DNA from: Rhodosorus marinus | Lineage: Eukaryota; Rhodophyta; Stylonematophyceae; Stylonematales; Stylonemataceae | NCBI GenBank assembly: GCA_029953675.1 | Contig: JAMWBK010000005.1 | Location: forward strand, 1-64,000 | Direction of reading: 5' to 3' | DNA length: 64,000 nt | Shown here: positions 8,871-19,694 of the stretch, piece by piece | How the letters are laid out: every line of letters begins with the position of its first letter | Position numbering within the stretch: position 1 is the first letter of the stretch | The notes under the pieces: generated by a model | What the model saw: the letters and a program-made list of their open reading frames with translations, nothing else | Databases searched by the model: none | What the model was told of the DNA's origin: nothing | Position numbers and translations under genes: made by a program

Positions 8871-10129
8871 ACACTGGACTTTACTGGACTTTACTGGACT
8901 TTACTGGACTTTACTAGCATAGCCTGAAGCGCTACGCAAAGGCGTGAAGATGAACTAATAACTAGGGAGGGAAGCATGCAACCCCAGGCGCCGATGGCGC
9001 GCCTCGGAAAGCATGTCGCTGGAATATCGCCAAAGGGAGACACTTAAACGCCTCAAGAGCGCCAAATATTCAGTAGGATGTTCAGCAAAACATTTCCGCA
9101 ACCACTCTAAACCCGACTTATCCACGTGACCAAAGCTTTCCACAATGAATGGCTGGAACCGGTGAGAGCGACCCTCAGCGCAAGGCAGACTGGCCATGCT
9201 CTCAGCATACCGTCGTTCCTTAACTCTTCGAAGGGCTGAAGCCGCGGCCCCCCGGCGGCGGGCGGCTGCGGTGAGGTGGGCGCTGGCCACGGGGCAGGTA
9301 ATCGCAAGGTCCACATATGTTGAGCGTCTGGCAGCAGCGTCGGAGACGAGGAGATCGGCTATACAACGGGGCGGTGCAGAGTCCGAGATTGATCTGGGCA
9401 GTTCCGACTCAACCTCAACCGTATGCCCTATCCGAGTCAAAAATTCGCTGAGGATGTACTTGAGGCGAGTGTGACGCCTCGTACGGAGACCTCTCAACAG
9501 TCCGCAGGAACCCAGGAAGTGGTAGCCACAAGCGTCAATCCGGCTCTCACATCCCTGACAGAAAGACGGCCGATTAGAGTGCCACGGAGCCTGTGGCAAA
9601 CCGAGATAGATCCGTGCGGCAGAACGGAACTGGAAAGCATCGAGACGATGACTCAATGACGACGGTAGAGTGGTTAACCACAAGTGCGAGAGGTGGCCTC
9701 CCATGCCGCGGAGACGAGCGGCAGCGGTAGGCGGCGTGAGAGGAGAATTGAGCATGATTGTGTGAGCGGCACTGTGTTGGCCCCAGGTGAGGCTATGTTG
9801 AATCACATCAGTGCGGGAGCTCCACAATCGGCTCAAACCCGGGTAGTCTGCAACAGGTGACCCGGGGCTAGCCTCTCCGTCATCGGCAAGAACTCGGTCG
9901 AGGGGAGAATCCTCAATCGCTTTAGCTCGTCCCCATGACAGCTCCCTCCAGGAACGAAAGCGGGACCGATTTGCGTCCGGCACGGCGTTGCACCTCCTGA
10001 ACGCGTGCTGAAGACCATCATAAATTGTCAAAAGCGGGGGCGGCAGGGTCACTGGATCCTCGTTGGTCAAAGCTCGAGCCAAGAAGCAGGCACTTCGCAT
10101 CTGGAAGGTCACCAACGTTCGCAGCGCGG
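8871..10129 (-). mobile_element. NT-D copy, 5' truncated, with decanucleotide 3' tail
   Basis: Minus-strand non-LTR element cut in ORF2. On the sense strand the 3' UTR ends with a hairpin GCGTAGC-loop-GCTATGC, then TAGTAAAGTCC, and a tail of four AGTAAAGTCC units (8871-8912). Such microsatellite-like tails are common in LINEs. The element starts near 10129, where another tiny NT-D 3' end follows directly. The copy at 35685-36605 is nearly identical, so both are young. Confidence 0.85.
8955..10115 (-). pseudogene. NT-D ORF2 C-terminal half with RLE domain
   Basis: An open frame of 386 codons without the RT core, which was lost by 5' truncation. It includes a Cys/His cluster (CQGCESRIDACGYHFLGSC), an RTRRHTRLKYIL helix and an RLE core ADLLVSDAAARRSTYVDLA. 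The Pro of the usual (P)D motif is Ala in both NT-C and NT-D. A Phe/Gly block (FIVESFGHVDKSGLEWLRKC) and a C-terminal Arg-rich tail follow. The frame is intact from truncation point to stop, which suggests a recent insertion. The fragment on its own cannot reverse transcribe. Confidence 0.8.
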
Positions 10130-10187
10130 GACTTTACTGGACTTTACTAGCATAGCCTGAAGCGCTACGCAAGGCGTGAAGATGAAC
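10130..10187 (-). mobile_element. NT-D 3'-end scrap, about 58 bp
   Basis: Contains one and a half tail units, the hairpin and the first bases of the 3' UTR (ACTTTACTGGACTTTACTAG onward, ending GAAGATGAAC). It lies head to tail behind the larger NT-D copy. This is a severely 5'-truncated insertion of the same family. Confidence 0.8.
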
Positions 10188-10608
10188 ATTTACTAGCACA
10201 GCCACTTTTACATTAGTCTGAGAGGAGTCTGGGTTCACGGTTACGATAGTCAGGGGTCCTGCAAGGACTCGCCGGCTGATTTCAAAGGGCCAACGCGAGT
10301 CCTGGAATATGCTCTTCCAGCGCGCCCTCGATTTGCAATGGAAAACGATGTCGCTGACATTCTAACCCCAAATCTATTTGATTGAGTTCTATGAATTTGA
10401 TTGACCTATGAATAAAACGAGGAAAAAAAGCACTTTCAAGATCTGAAATGGGGTGTCTCCATTGGGTTAAAAAAAATTTCTTTACAGCACGAATGAATAA
10501 TATTTTGAAAACTTATTATCTTACAGTCTGCCATTTGCCAATTGGATATGTTCAGATATGTAAGATGATATTGAAAACAAAACAATTTGCGGGTTAGCCA
10601 GTGTAGCA
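10188..10608. other. AT-rich spacer with degenerate telomere repeats
   Basis: The first 70 bases include TTAGTCTGAGAGGAGTCTGG and GGTTACGATAGTCAGGGG, which resemble decayed G-strand telomere repeats on the + strand. The rest (10260-10608) is AT-rich with no ORF or RNA that I recognise. Confidence 0.5.
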
Positions 10609-12997
10609 ATTGAATGAATGAATGGTTTAATCGGAGGCTGAAAAAAAAAAAAAACCCCGAGGGGAAAAAAAGACTAAGCGCGGCGAAGTACTCGCGCCTC
10701 CAACATCAAAGCGGTTCATGCGCCACAGCAGGAAACTTAAGCGGGTAAACAACGATTGAAGACGGTCAGGGCGTTCGCGGAACAACTCCCGAAGCCAGCG
10801 AGAACCAACAGAGTCCATGAACCCAAAGCACTCAATGATCAGGGGTACCAAGCGATGTGCTAGTGCCGAAGCACGAACACCAGGGGAAGACAAAGCCCCC
10901 GCGTATTTGATCTCTTTGCGGCGTCTCATGCTGGCGGCGGCAGATCCACGGCGCTCCCCCGCAGCCGGGAGATAACGACTAGCTTGAGGGTTGGGAACAG
11001 CAAGATCAACGTATGTGGTACGGCGGCTGTCGTCACAGGTTATCACCAGGTCGGCTACACGGCGTTCATCATTTTGAAAGTCCGCGACGGGTAAAGGTTT
11101 CTCACGTTCGATTTCCAGACCGGCTTGCTGGACTATAGGCCGAAGTTCCCGGTATAACAGGTTCAAGATCCGTGTGTGGCGGCGGGTCCGAGCACCTTTC
11201 ACCGCCGGGCAACTAGCGAGCAGGTGGGCGCCAAAATCTGCGTTGTCTTCAGTCTGAGAGCAGAGAGGGCACGACGAACCCATCTCGTACGGCCAAGGGG
11301 GCTGCTGTAAGCCGAGGTATAAGCGCAGTGAAGTACGCACTTCGAAATCCGACAGTGTGAGTGGCGGAAAGGCTGGTACGGTCATGAGCCACTGAGAGCT
11401 AAGAACCCCTCCAAGACTACGTAGGCGGGCGCGAGCGCGAGAAGATGAGACCATCTGCGCGAGGAGTCGGCCATATGCAGCACGGTGCAAGTCCCAAGAA
11501 AGGATATTTTGCAGCGCATCCGTGCGTGCTTGAGCTCGGCTCCCAGCGCGCTGGGAATCATCAGGAGGATCAACTGGAACTTCTTCTTCTGCGGCAACCA
11601 CTGGGTCAATCTCCCCTAGAACAGGTTCAGGCGCAGGACGAATCCCCGGGGCGGAGCCTCGAGAGCGGTCAAATACAGCTCGCCAGTCAGGAAGACGGGG
11701 TTGAACGGTTTCGGGGAGACTAGTACAGGAGTTCAGGGCGGTTTGGAGCTCCAGAAACAAGTCTTGGGCGCTTTCCGGTACGCTGGGAAGCAAGACACCC
11801 CGCGAGAGGCTCGCCATCAAATTGCGGAACTTCGAGATACCCAAGCTGCTCAAAGTGGGAAGTGCGGTTCCCCAGGCCCCTACTGCGGCTGCAGGTTGGA
11901 CCACAACACGATTGCAGAGGCCCAGTCCCCCCAATCGCAATGGGAGGCCTACCTGGGCGCGCACAACATCACAGGTGGGTCGCGGTAGAGCGCTCAGCTC
12001 TTCATCGAGAAAATACCCCAGGTCACGGAAACTTTCAGCATCCGCACGAGTGGCCAACCACCGGCCCCAATGAGTTGGAAGTGAGCGAAGCCAATAGGTT
12101 AACCGCTGACTGCAACAATACCGAAACAGCAACAACGAGCACTGGAGAAAGCCCGGAGGTAGCCGTCGAAGCTCTGCAACCAGCTGTCTGTGCTTACCGA
12201 GGAGCTGCAGCAACTCGCCTTCAACGAAGGACGGCGACCCGTAGGGGATGCCTAAGTGGACAAAACCATCCGGTCTCCAAATATCCTGGAACGACGCAGG
12301 TACCTGCTGCTCTTGTGCAGCTACACCTCCCCAGTAGAACGATTTGTGATGATTAACCTCCAGGTCAACCCGCGAAGCCAAGGAGCGGAGACGATCATAA
12401 GCGAGCGCTAGAGTATCAGGGGGCCCCAGGAGGCACACGTCGTCGTGGTATGCAACCGTACGAACCTGCGGGAATTCGGAGCGAAGACAAAGCAAGACGA
12501 GTTGTAGTCCACAGGCATGTAGGAAAGGGGACAAGGGATCACCCTGTTGTACCCCTGTGCGCGCCGCAAACGTGTGTGAGGAAGCGCCAAGGGTGTCATA
12601 GGTAGCCCCACGACCAAGCGGAGAATAAAGTCTACTAACAAAGGGAAAGCCTACAGGGAAGACTTCGCGCACCACGTGCATGAGAGCCGGACGAGAGACG
12701 CGGTTGAACGCATTGGTAAAATCTACAGAGAGGAGCCCAGAATCTGGGGAGTACGCCATTTCCGAACGGAGTAAAACAGACAACAACTCACAGCCACCAC
12801 GATAGCCCACGCCTAACTGCACGTGCCCAAAGAAACGGCGGGATTCGGGAACCAGGATTTTCACTAACCATCGCGCCGCCAATTTGCGGACCACCTCAAC
12901 CAGGCCAATAGGGCGAATAGCAGGGCTCGAGGCCGTGTGGCTGGGCTTCGAAAGCAGACACAACTGCGAACGCCCGACCAAGAACCACGCACACAAT
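10609..12997 (-). mobile_element. NT-C copy with RT and RLE, 5' truncated
   Basis: Minus-strand non-LTR element. The sense-strand 3' UTR has TTTTTTTCCCCTCGGGGTTT, a small hairpin in T-runs, then GCCTCCGATTAAACCATTC and an (ATTC)n tail at 10609-10624. The 5' cut falls at the start of the RT domain near 12997. A copy of its second half is at 36635-38037 (+), nearly identical. Confidence 0.85.
10627..12996 (-). pseudogene. NT-C ORF2: RT and RLE
   Basis: A 789-codon frame. RT motif A is VDFTNAF (Asp near 92), motif B is GVQQGDPLSP (148-157) and motif C is YHDD (183-186), keeping the Tyr that the Tel families have lost. Further on are a Cys/His cluster (CPLCSQ...HLLASC) and the RLE core RRVADLVITCDDSRRTTYVDL. 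Compared with the 36.6-kb copy, the end is frameshifted: the normal terminus LEARVLRRA followed by a stop near 10680 is missing, and translation runs on into the 3' UTR. The N-terminus of ORF2 and all of ORF1 are absent. Confidence 0.85.
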
Positions 12998-13224
12998 TAA
13001 TGATTAGATACTTTAGGAATCTACAACCAATCGTTTATCAAGAATTGGTTTTCGTCTAATTGTTATTTTTGGAGCGATTGAGTGTCGCGATCGTTTGCAC
13101 TGCTGGGCTCTCCACAATGGGGGTTCTCAGCAGCGGATACGCCACACCGAACACCTGACGAGGCCCGCTTAAGTACGAACATGAACGGACGGATGAAAAA
13201 GGTTGTGGACCGAATGTCTCTACA
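12998..13224. other. Spacer
   Basis: Unique-looking sequence, AT-rich at first, then mixed. I see no gene, RNA or element end in it. Confidence 0.4.
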
Positions 13225-13239
13225 GTGAACACGGGATGC

Positions 13240-13705
13240 TTCGAGGATGGGGGCTTGTTAATGTGTCGGACCGAGGGTATGGCCAGTCTGCCCCGCGCTG
13301 AGGGTCGCTCCCACCGGTTCCAGCCTTTCGTTGTGTGCCTTTCACCAAGCTTTGGTCACGTGGAGAAGTCGGGTTTGGAGTGGTTGCGGAAATGTTTTAC
13401 TGAGCATCCGGTTGAATACATGGAACTTTTGCGGCGTTTAAGTGTCTCTGTGGCGATATTCGAGCAGCATCGTTGCCGAGGCGCGGCATCGGCGCCTGGG
13501 TTTGCACGCTTCCCTACCTAGTTCTTAGTTCCTTTTCACGTTCTGTGTAGCGCTTTAGCCTATGCTAATAAAACCTACTTCGAGCAGCATGCTTGCCGAG
13601 GCGCGCCATCGGCGCCTGGGTTTGCACGCTTCCCTACCTAGTTCTTAGTTCCTTTTCGCGTTTTGCGTAGCGCTTTAGACTATGCTAATAAAACCATTAA
13701 CACCA
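13240..13705 (+). mobile_element. NT-D variant relic with duplicated 3' UTR
   Basis: The last 90 or so codons of NT-D ORF2 are readable (SLPRAEGRSHRFQPF, FGHVEKSGLEWLRKC). The coding end and 3' UTR, from CGAGCAGCAT to GCTAATAAAACC, are then repeated in tandem with a period of about 120 bp (13460-13579 and 13580-13698). This variant has AATAAAACC in place of the AGTAAAGTCC tail, so it is a separate sublineage. Confidence 0.7.
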
Positions 13706-14028
13706 ACCAACGTGTAGGAAAGAGAGGAAACCGCCACGACCAGTAAGCCGCAAAGAATATGCGAAAATTTCGAGCTCAATTCCGAGCGTAGAAACGCGTG
13801 CTTACACCGGCAGAAAGGGTGCCAGTGTTCGGGTCCGAGAGTGTTCCTCGTTGCAGGCGCATCCTCTCGCTGTCATTCCCCCGCTTTTCCGAGTTTAGTG
13901 CTTGGTTGTCGGGGATTCTTCCCCCTTGGGTGTGTTCGGTCCGGGTTTTCGGTCTGAGGCGCAAGTTCTGTGCGGGTTTTTTTGGTCGATTTCCTTCGAG
14001 AAAGTCCTGATTAACATATTCTTCCGTG

Positions 14029-15210
14029 ATGGCCGGGGTCCCTCCGCGCTCCACTCCTGGGGGTCCGGAGATCCCGAGGGCGGAGGTGCCTACTGAGGGT
14101 GGACACAGAGTGTCTCTTCGCGCGGGCCCTTTCTCCACGCAGGTGGAGTTACAGGGCACCTCTGGTACGCAAGTGCGTGCCCTGCTCTCTGCTGTAACAA
14201 GCATGATCACGGCTGCGGGCGATCGAGGTGTCATTACTCAGCTTACCCAGAAGTTAGGGGACCTGGAATCGGGTCTCCTGGCGAGGGAAAATGCAAATTC
14301 GGGTGAGAATCGGGTGAGAATTTGAATTCCAGCTGGGTGGCCAGGTTGGCGGAAGACAGTCAACTTCACCAGGTCAATCAACAACCTGTCGCGGGACAAG
14401 CGAAGGGAGCTTCGGGATCTGGAGGTGACAAAGGTGGTTCCGCGCCTGGCGCCTCTTCGGAGAGGGGTGCAGAGCTGCCTAATGCTTTGAATGTTCCCTC
14501 AGCGGGAGCGGAATTTTTGGTCCTGGGCCAGCCCTCAGGTGGGCGACAGCTCCAGGCCAAGGGGGGGGCACGCGGTGGTCCCAAGGGGGGCCCGTCTTAC
14601 GTCTCAGTTTTGCGGAAGGGTACCACAGGCGCACGAACGGCGGCTATGCTAAGATCTTTGCCCTCTAGCGAGCAGCAGGGCGGACCTGCGGGGTCGCGAT
14701 GTCCTCTTTGTGGTCACTGCAACCGCGGCCACATACCCGCAGGCCCTGCTGGAGAAGCCTACCTAGCAGTGGCCTGAGAGCGCCCGCTGGTTGCGTTCTC
14801 AACCCCAGGTCGTATTGCATTTCGAGTTCGACCGTTTTCCCGGCACTTTCCTCTCTCCCGGAGAAACAGCAGGGCTATCTGAGAACGACACCAGTGTGAA
14901 AGCTGCAGCCATCCATTGGCTTCGCATTCACTGCATGGAGCGAATACTTTTGGAGCGTTTTGCGTCGGGTCCACGCCATCTGCGCGCAGCCGCCTCTACC
15001 TTTTTTGACCGGGAGAGGCACCTCAAGGTGCCTTGAGCTGACCTCAAGTCACCAGGCAGAGCTACGGCGTTTGGGAGTATTAGAAGGCTTCTCTGCAAGC
15101 ACCACGTCCAGTGCGAGTGGCGAGGAAGGGGAGCCGGAGGTCATGTTGGTCGAGAACGCCCCTATTACTTTGTTGAATCCCGGGGGAGCCATCCCGTGAG
15201 CCTCGCGGAG
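14029..15210 (+). pseudogene. NT-type ORF1 relic
   Basis: Resembles the ORF1 copies at 38146 and 62254. The start is the ATG at 14029 (MAGVPPRSTPGG). A helical block TQVRALLSAVTSMITAAGDR is followed by a Gly/Ser-rich linker. After a frame change near 14320 comes GGPKGGPSYVSVLRKGTT, and then the C-terminal domain (SVKAAAIHWLRI, ERILLERF). An in-frame TAG at about 14772 separates the last two domains. The order and the three copies support a real ORF1 family; the role is unknown but is probably nucleoprotein formation. The preceding 300 bp (13720-14028) are likely its 5' UTR. Confidence 0.65.
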
Positions 15211-15344
15211 TGGGCGGTTGACCAGTTTGGTGAGGTTAGGAGGCAAGCGCGCGAGGAGCGACTACAACGTTCATTCATGTTACAACCTCAGCAACCCTTG
15301 TTTCCCAACGTCTTTTTCTCGTCTTTCTTGTTTGTCTGTTAGAA

Positions 15345-15608
15345 CGGCGACAGGCTACAACGTTCATTCATTTTACGACCTCAGCAACACTTGTTTCCCA
15401 ACGTCTTTCTCTCTCTTTTTTTTTTTTGTCCGTTGGAGGGGCGAGATGTTGTATTTAGGCGTCCGTAGTCTTTCTTTGGCTTTATTTGTTTGAACGCTTC
15501 CCTACCTAGTGCTTAGTTCCTTTTCACGCCTTGCGTAGCGGTTTAGGCTATGCCAATAAAGCCAGCCAATAAAAACCAGAGCATTAGGCTGTGTTAGTAA
15601 AACCAGTA
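15345..15608. repeat. Left 264-bp direct repeat flanking a Tel-A insertion
   Basis: From CGGCGACAGGCTAC to AAAACCAGTA, nearly identical to 18272-18537 apart from T-run length. It includes an NT-D-like 3' UTR and tail. A related but diverged unit precedes it at 15260-15344, giving a local tandem repeat of about 93 bp. The pair looks like an unusually long target-site duplication of the element between them. Confidence 0.85.
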
Positions 15609-18271
15609 ACTGTAAACTTTACTCGGCAACTGTCTAATGCAGCGCAACACTAATTCTATCAAGATCTAGGGAAAATGTGTGTGTTTAACCCCGACTCCCG
15701 GGGTCTCTAGCTACGATAAAAAAGAAAAATAAGGGATCAGTGGCTGGTCCGACTGATCCACGCGCAAAGCCCCTAACGCGAGCTCTGCGTTCCCTGCCCA
15801 GAGTGTTCTGTTTAGTTGAGCCCGCACGTTGCTCAACTCGTACTGCTTAGTTAGCATGTGCCCACAGCCCTCACGGAGAAAGTCTTGGGTCATCTGCCCT
15901 GTTCTGCCGAAGGTTTCTATCGCAATCGGAATCAGTTTGTCATCTGGATGTTCTGTCGCCATCGCCTCCTTGTAGTGTGCAAGTTTCCAACGCTCCGCCT
16001 GTTTTGCTGCATAACCATTTTTGTCTTTGCTGTTGGCTAGGTGTCTCGCCTGTAGGGGTGACACCACCGTCACATCGATCGCAAATCGTTGCCAGGTTCG
16101 AGGGTGTATAGCTACCAAGTCAGGTCGTAGATTCGAGTTCGTGAAGTAGTCTGTAGGTTCTTGCTGAACATCTCTGAACTGCCATCTGTTAAGCCAACGC
16201 GCCAGCTCAGTGCAGAGCTCATCATGTCGCCGTTGCCAGAGCCCAGTCGAGGTCTGACAATGATGGAATCTTTGTACACCGTTCGTACGGTGTGTACTAT
16301 TACACGTAGTACACCTCTCCGTCGTCCGCAGTCCCGGAATCGGGAGACCCAGCAATTGTCGGATATTCAGGTGCATGCCTCTCCCACTCAATTTTCGGGG
16401 TCCGAATTGTGGCAAATCTCTTAGCCAGACGCCTGAACCTGCTCCTGCAGCGGAACGGATTCGGGCACGATGTTCCGGGTCGAGTAAGGGATCCGTGACC
16501 AGTCGGGTGAAAGCAGTAAGGTGTGCCTCTCTTGAGAGGGTCTGTTGTAGGGAACCTTGCTTCACCGCAGACTGGTCAGGGGGGGAATTTGCTGCAGGGG
16601 CAGCAGTCAGGTACGTGGGGTTGAGGAGCTGCCTTATTCGGGGGCTGGTTTCCGGTCTCAGTCTCCCCCTAATGGCTGTAGTTGCCACTAGGATTTGGGA
16701 GGGGAGGTCGTCAGTAGAGCGGTGTAGTGTCCTCGGGGGGTTGAGCAGCTGTGGTGTAGCTTCCTGGGTGCGTTCTAACAATTTTTGTAGGTGGGGCCAA
16801 TAGCCCTTGTTAGCTGCAAAGGTTTGAATCCAACCTGTGTAGAAAGAAATAGGTTGGATGCGCCTTCTAGTGCAGAATCCCAGTCCCCCCCATCGGCAGG
16901 GGAGTGCTACCTGCTTCCAAGCCGGGTGCGTTCCGTCAGGGTCGTCCGCATGGGCTGTTTGTAGACAGCCTAGTAGCCTTTCCAACTGTAGTCGTGTGTT
17001 GTAGTCCGCTTCTCGTGCTAAACTTCTGCCGTAGTGGTAAGCCACTGTCCTTAGGGTGTAGTCAAGTCTCGTTTCCGAGCAGTATCGGAACAGCGCCAGT
17101 TGTGTGTTGAGCTCTTGAGGCAGATGGGCTATCTCTTTGCCCAGTGTTTCATGCTTGTTTTCTAGTGTTCTCAAAGCTTCTTCCACATATTTTCTCGTCC
17201 CAATGGGAATGGAGTGTATGGTTACTCCTTCGCGAGAAACATTGAGGTCCAGCATGTATCTGGTAACCAGTCGAGGGGATGCTATGTGGTAGCCGAATAG
17301 GGTGCACTTTTGAGGCTGTAGTTCCGCCCCAATGGTAGGGAGGGCATTTTGACTCCACAGTAGGGCATCTTTCAGGGACTCCAGGGGGCCCACGAGCGTG
17401 ATATCGTCATGGATGGCGACAGTAGTCAGCTCAGGGTATTTCTGCCGCAGTGCTTCGAGAAAAGGCGCCAGTGAGAGGGCGTGTAAGGCAGGTCCCAAAG
17501 GATCTCCTTGTTGTACTCCCGTCTGCGCTTGTCGGTGTAGTCGATCTGGATCCAGTGTTCCGTCTGTAGCTTTGGGGCGCCAGCCAAGGAGCGTAGGTGA
17601 GTCCTCGCAGTTGCTTCCATATCCCAGGCGGTAGATGGCTGCCAGCTCTGGGTAATGGCGGTCGACTAGTTGTTTGGCAATACTCCGATCAATTCGGTTG
17701 AACGCATTCGCCAGGTCGAGTCGTAGAACTGCCGATTGTGGTTCACAGTAGAGATGGGCCTGTATTGCGTGCACCGTTCGCAACCTCCACTGACGGCAAG
17801 GCCTAGTTGCAGGGGGACGAGGAGCTCCCGAAGTCGTGTGGTCAGGTGACCTAGTACCCACTGTGTCGCTAGCTTTCGTAGGACCTCAGGAACGCCAATA
17901 GGTCTGACAGCAGGCTGCGCAGGTGGGGGCCCAGTAGTAGGGGACTTGACAAACGGCAGCAGCCTGCTGCTGCGGAGAGCCCTGGTCAGGACTGCCGGGA
18001 GCCGCTCCGGAGCCGTGGCCAACTGTCTCAGGAACCGTACCAGGTGCGGGTGTGCCTCACGCGTTAGCATCTGTAAGTGCTCTGCGCGGAGCCCGCTGGG
18101 CCCGGGACATTTGTCTTTCGGCAGCAGGGTCAGTTTGGCGAGTAGACTCTCATCCGAGGCTTGTCCGGCCAGCCACCTGACCCGTAGTTGGGCGTTGTCC
18201 TGTGCAAGTAGTGTCTGCAGGGTTTGCTGTAGATCCTCAGAGAGAGGGGTGTCTGTCGGGGTTACGGGGTT
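15609..18271 (-). mobile_element. Tel-A' copy in a non-telomeric site, 5' truncated
   Basis: Minus-strand Tel-A subfamily element. Its 3' end (sense: GAGTAAAGTTTACAGTTAC) lies at 15609 and its truncated 5' end, in ORF2, at 18271. There are no telomere repeats at either edge; the target supplied only TAC at the 3' junction. A hairpin ACCCCG-loop-CGGGGT lies just after the ORF2 stop. Confidence 0.8.
15711..18271 (-). pseudogene. Tel-A' ORF2, RT and RLE, one frame break
   Basis: Two frames cover it. 17666-18271 holds the N-terminal domain and the start of the RT (GPSGLRAEHLQML, RPIGVPEVLRK). 15711 to about 17790 holds motif A LDLANAFNRIDR, motif B GVQQGDPLGP, motif C IHDD, the Cys/His cluster CTTCNSTHRTNGVQRFHHC, and an intact RLE core RPDLVAIHPRTWQRFAIDV. 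A single indel near 17790, at GGCER, separates them. All catalytic residues survive, so the copy is young apart from the break. It is the best-preserved Tel-A' RLE in the window; a second 3' fragment lies at 39831. Confidence 0.8.
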
Positions 18272-18537
18272 CGGCGACAGGCTACAACGTTCATTCATTT
18301 TACGACCTCAGCAACACTTGTTTCCCAACGTCTTTCTCTCTCTTTTTTTTTTTTTTGTCCGTTGGAGGGGCGAGATGTTGTATTTAGGCGTCCGTAGTCT
18401 TTCTTTGGCTTTATTTGTTTGAACGCTTCCCTACCTAGTGCTTAGTTCCTTTTCACGCCTTGCGTAGCGGTTTAGGCTATGCCAATAAAGCCAGCCAATA
18501 AAAACCAGAGCATTAGGCTGTGTTAGTAAAACCAGTA
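18272..18537. repeat. Right 266-bp direct repeat flanking the Tel-A' insertion
   Basis: Partner of 15345-15608. The sequence following it (CCGCATATGTTGAGCG) is a decayed NT-D piece, so the undisturbed target was NT-derived DNA. Confidence 0.85.
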
Positions 18538-18720
18538 CCGCATATGTTGAGCGTCTGGGGGTTGCGTCCGATACCAGGAGATCTGCTATGCAACGAGTAG
18601 GGGTGTTTGCGGAAGGTTTTCGAGGCAGTGCCGAGTCGATCTCGAACACGAGCCAACTCTTGTCAAGTGTTCGCTCAGGATGTATTTCAGGCACGTATGT
18701 AGAACCAAGGTTTTTTGTAT
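18538..18720 (-). mobile_element. Decayed NT-D ORF2 scrap
   Basis: Resembles 36090-36250 on the minus strand (ATATGTTGAGCGTCTGG onward), corresponding to the RLE core and the residues before it (CLKYILSEHLTRVG). It is strongly diverged, so older than the copies at 8.9 and 35.7 kb. Confidence 0.7.
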
Positions 18721-19096
18721 GCGAAGGTTAGCTTTGACAATTTTCCTTGAGTTCACTAATGAGCTAAGAACACCTATGCAAGTCATGGATTCCCCACCGA
18801 TCAGGATGGTATGCTCTGAGAGATGGAAGGAAGATAAACGGATACATAAATGGTTCGGCTCAAACTCGCTGACAGGCCGTTGAACTTTCAAGTTATAAAC
18901 AAAATTTGAATGAACCAGAAAATCTTTTTTTGAAAAAGAACATCTTAAAGTGCATTCGTGGGTTTTTTCGTTTCGTCTTATGGAGTAAACTGAATGCCGT
19001 ATCGACGAAAAGAACTATGTATTTAGAAGCACTAGGTGGGATTACGTTATTCTAATCCCTCCGATTAAACCATTCGTTCATTCTGGGGTAATCCCG
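18721..19096. other. Spacer
   Basis: AT-rich, no recognisable gene. A line of NT-C tail type occurs at 19060-19085 (CTCCGATTAAACCATTCGTT), so an NT-C 3' end remains there. Confidence 0.5.
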
Positions 19097-19390
19097 CTGG
19101 TAATCCGTAGAAGGCAGGCCTGTCGGAACGGCTTTTCCGAGTCCATCGTTAGACATGTCGAACCTGACGAAGCTTGGTTTACCATATATACTGGACTTTA
19201 CTAGCATACACTCGCACAGACTCACCGTCATTGGTCACCACGGCAGGTAATCTAACGGCAGGTAATCGGTAGAAGGCAGGTCTGTCGGAACGGCTTTTCC
19301 GAGTCTGGGGTTATGCATGACGAATTTGACGAAGCTTGGTTGTGTACCATATACACTCGCGCAGACTCACATTGGTAATCACGGCAGTCG
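19097..19390. repeat. Two tandem copies of an approximately 145-bp unit
   Basis: The unit begins GGTAATCCGTAGAAGGCAGG and ends near CACGGCAG. Copy 1 is about 19100-19245 and copy 2 about 19260-19390, both containing CTGTCGGAACGGCTTTTCCG and GACGAAGCTTGG. Copy 1 carries an extra 20 bp that matches an NT-D 3' end. Function unknown. Confidence 0.7.
19189..19208 (-). mobile_element. 20-bp NT-D 3'-terminus micro-insertion
   Basis: Copy 1 of the flanking repeat reads ACCATATA, then TACTGGACTTTACTAGCATA, then CACTCGC. Copy 2 reads ACCATATACACTCGC. The extra bases equal the last NT-D bases with one tail unit. A short A/T duplication at the edges is possible. Confidence 0.65.
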
Positions 19391-19694
19391 CGAATAAACC
19401 CAAATTGGGTCTTTCACAGCAATTTGGGGTTATTTCCGCTGGGATACTTGGGGGACAGATGTACATGGAGGCCTCAACAACTTTCCCCGCGTCTCCGACC
19501 TCGGCAATTCGCTTTCTCCTCGTGAACCTGTCTTTGCCACTAGGAACGTCTTTCGTCCCGAAAATTCCTGCCCTGAGCCTCAGGAGACCGAAAATCGTTC
19601 CGTTCGTTTGAAATGTCGCCTGAAAACAGTTCTTCCAATACCTCTCCAGGTAAACACGTTCCCCGTCCTCCAGTAACTTTATCAACGGCTCCTG

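Noticed and set aside
13776-14234. 152-codon frame on the minus strand
   Set aside because: It is antisense to the NT ORF1 relic, has no similarity to anything else here and is best explained as a shadow.
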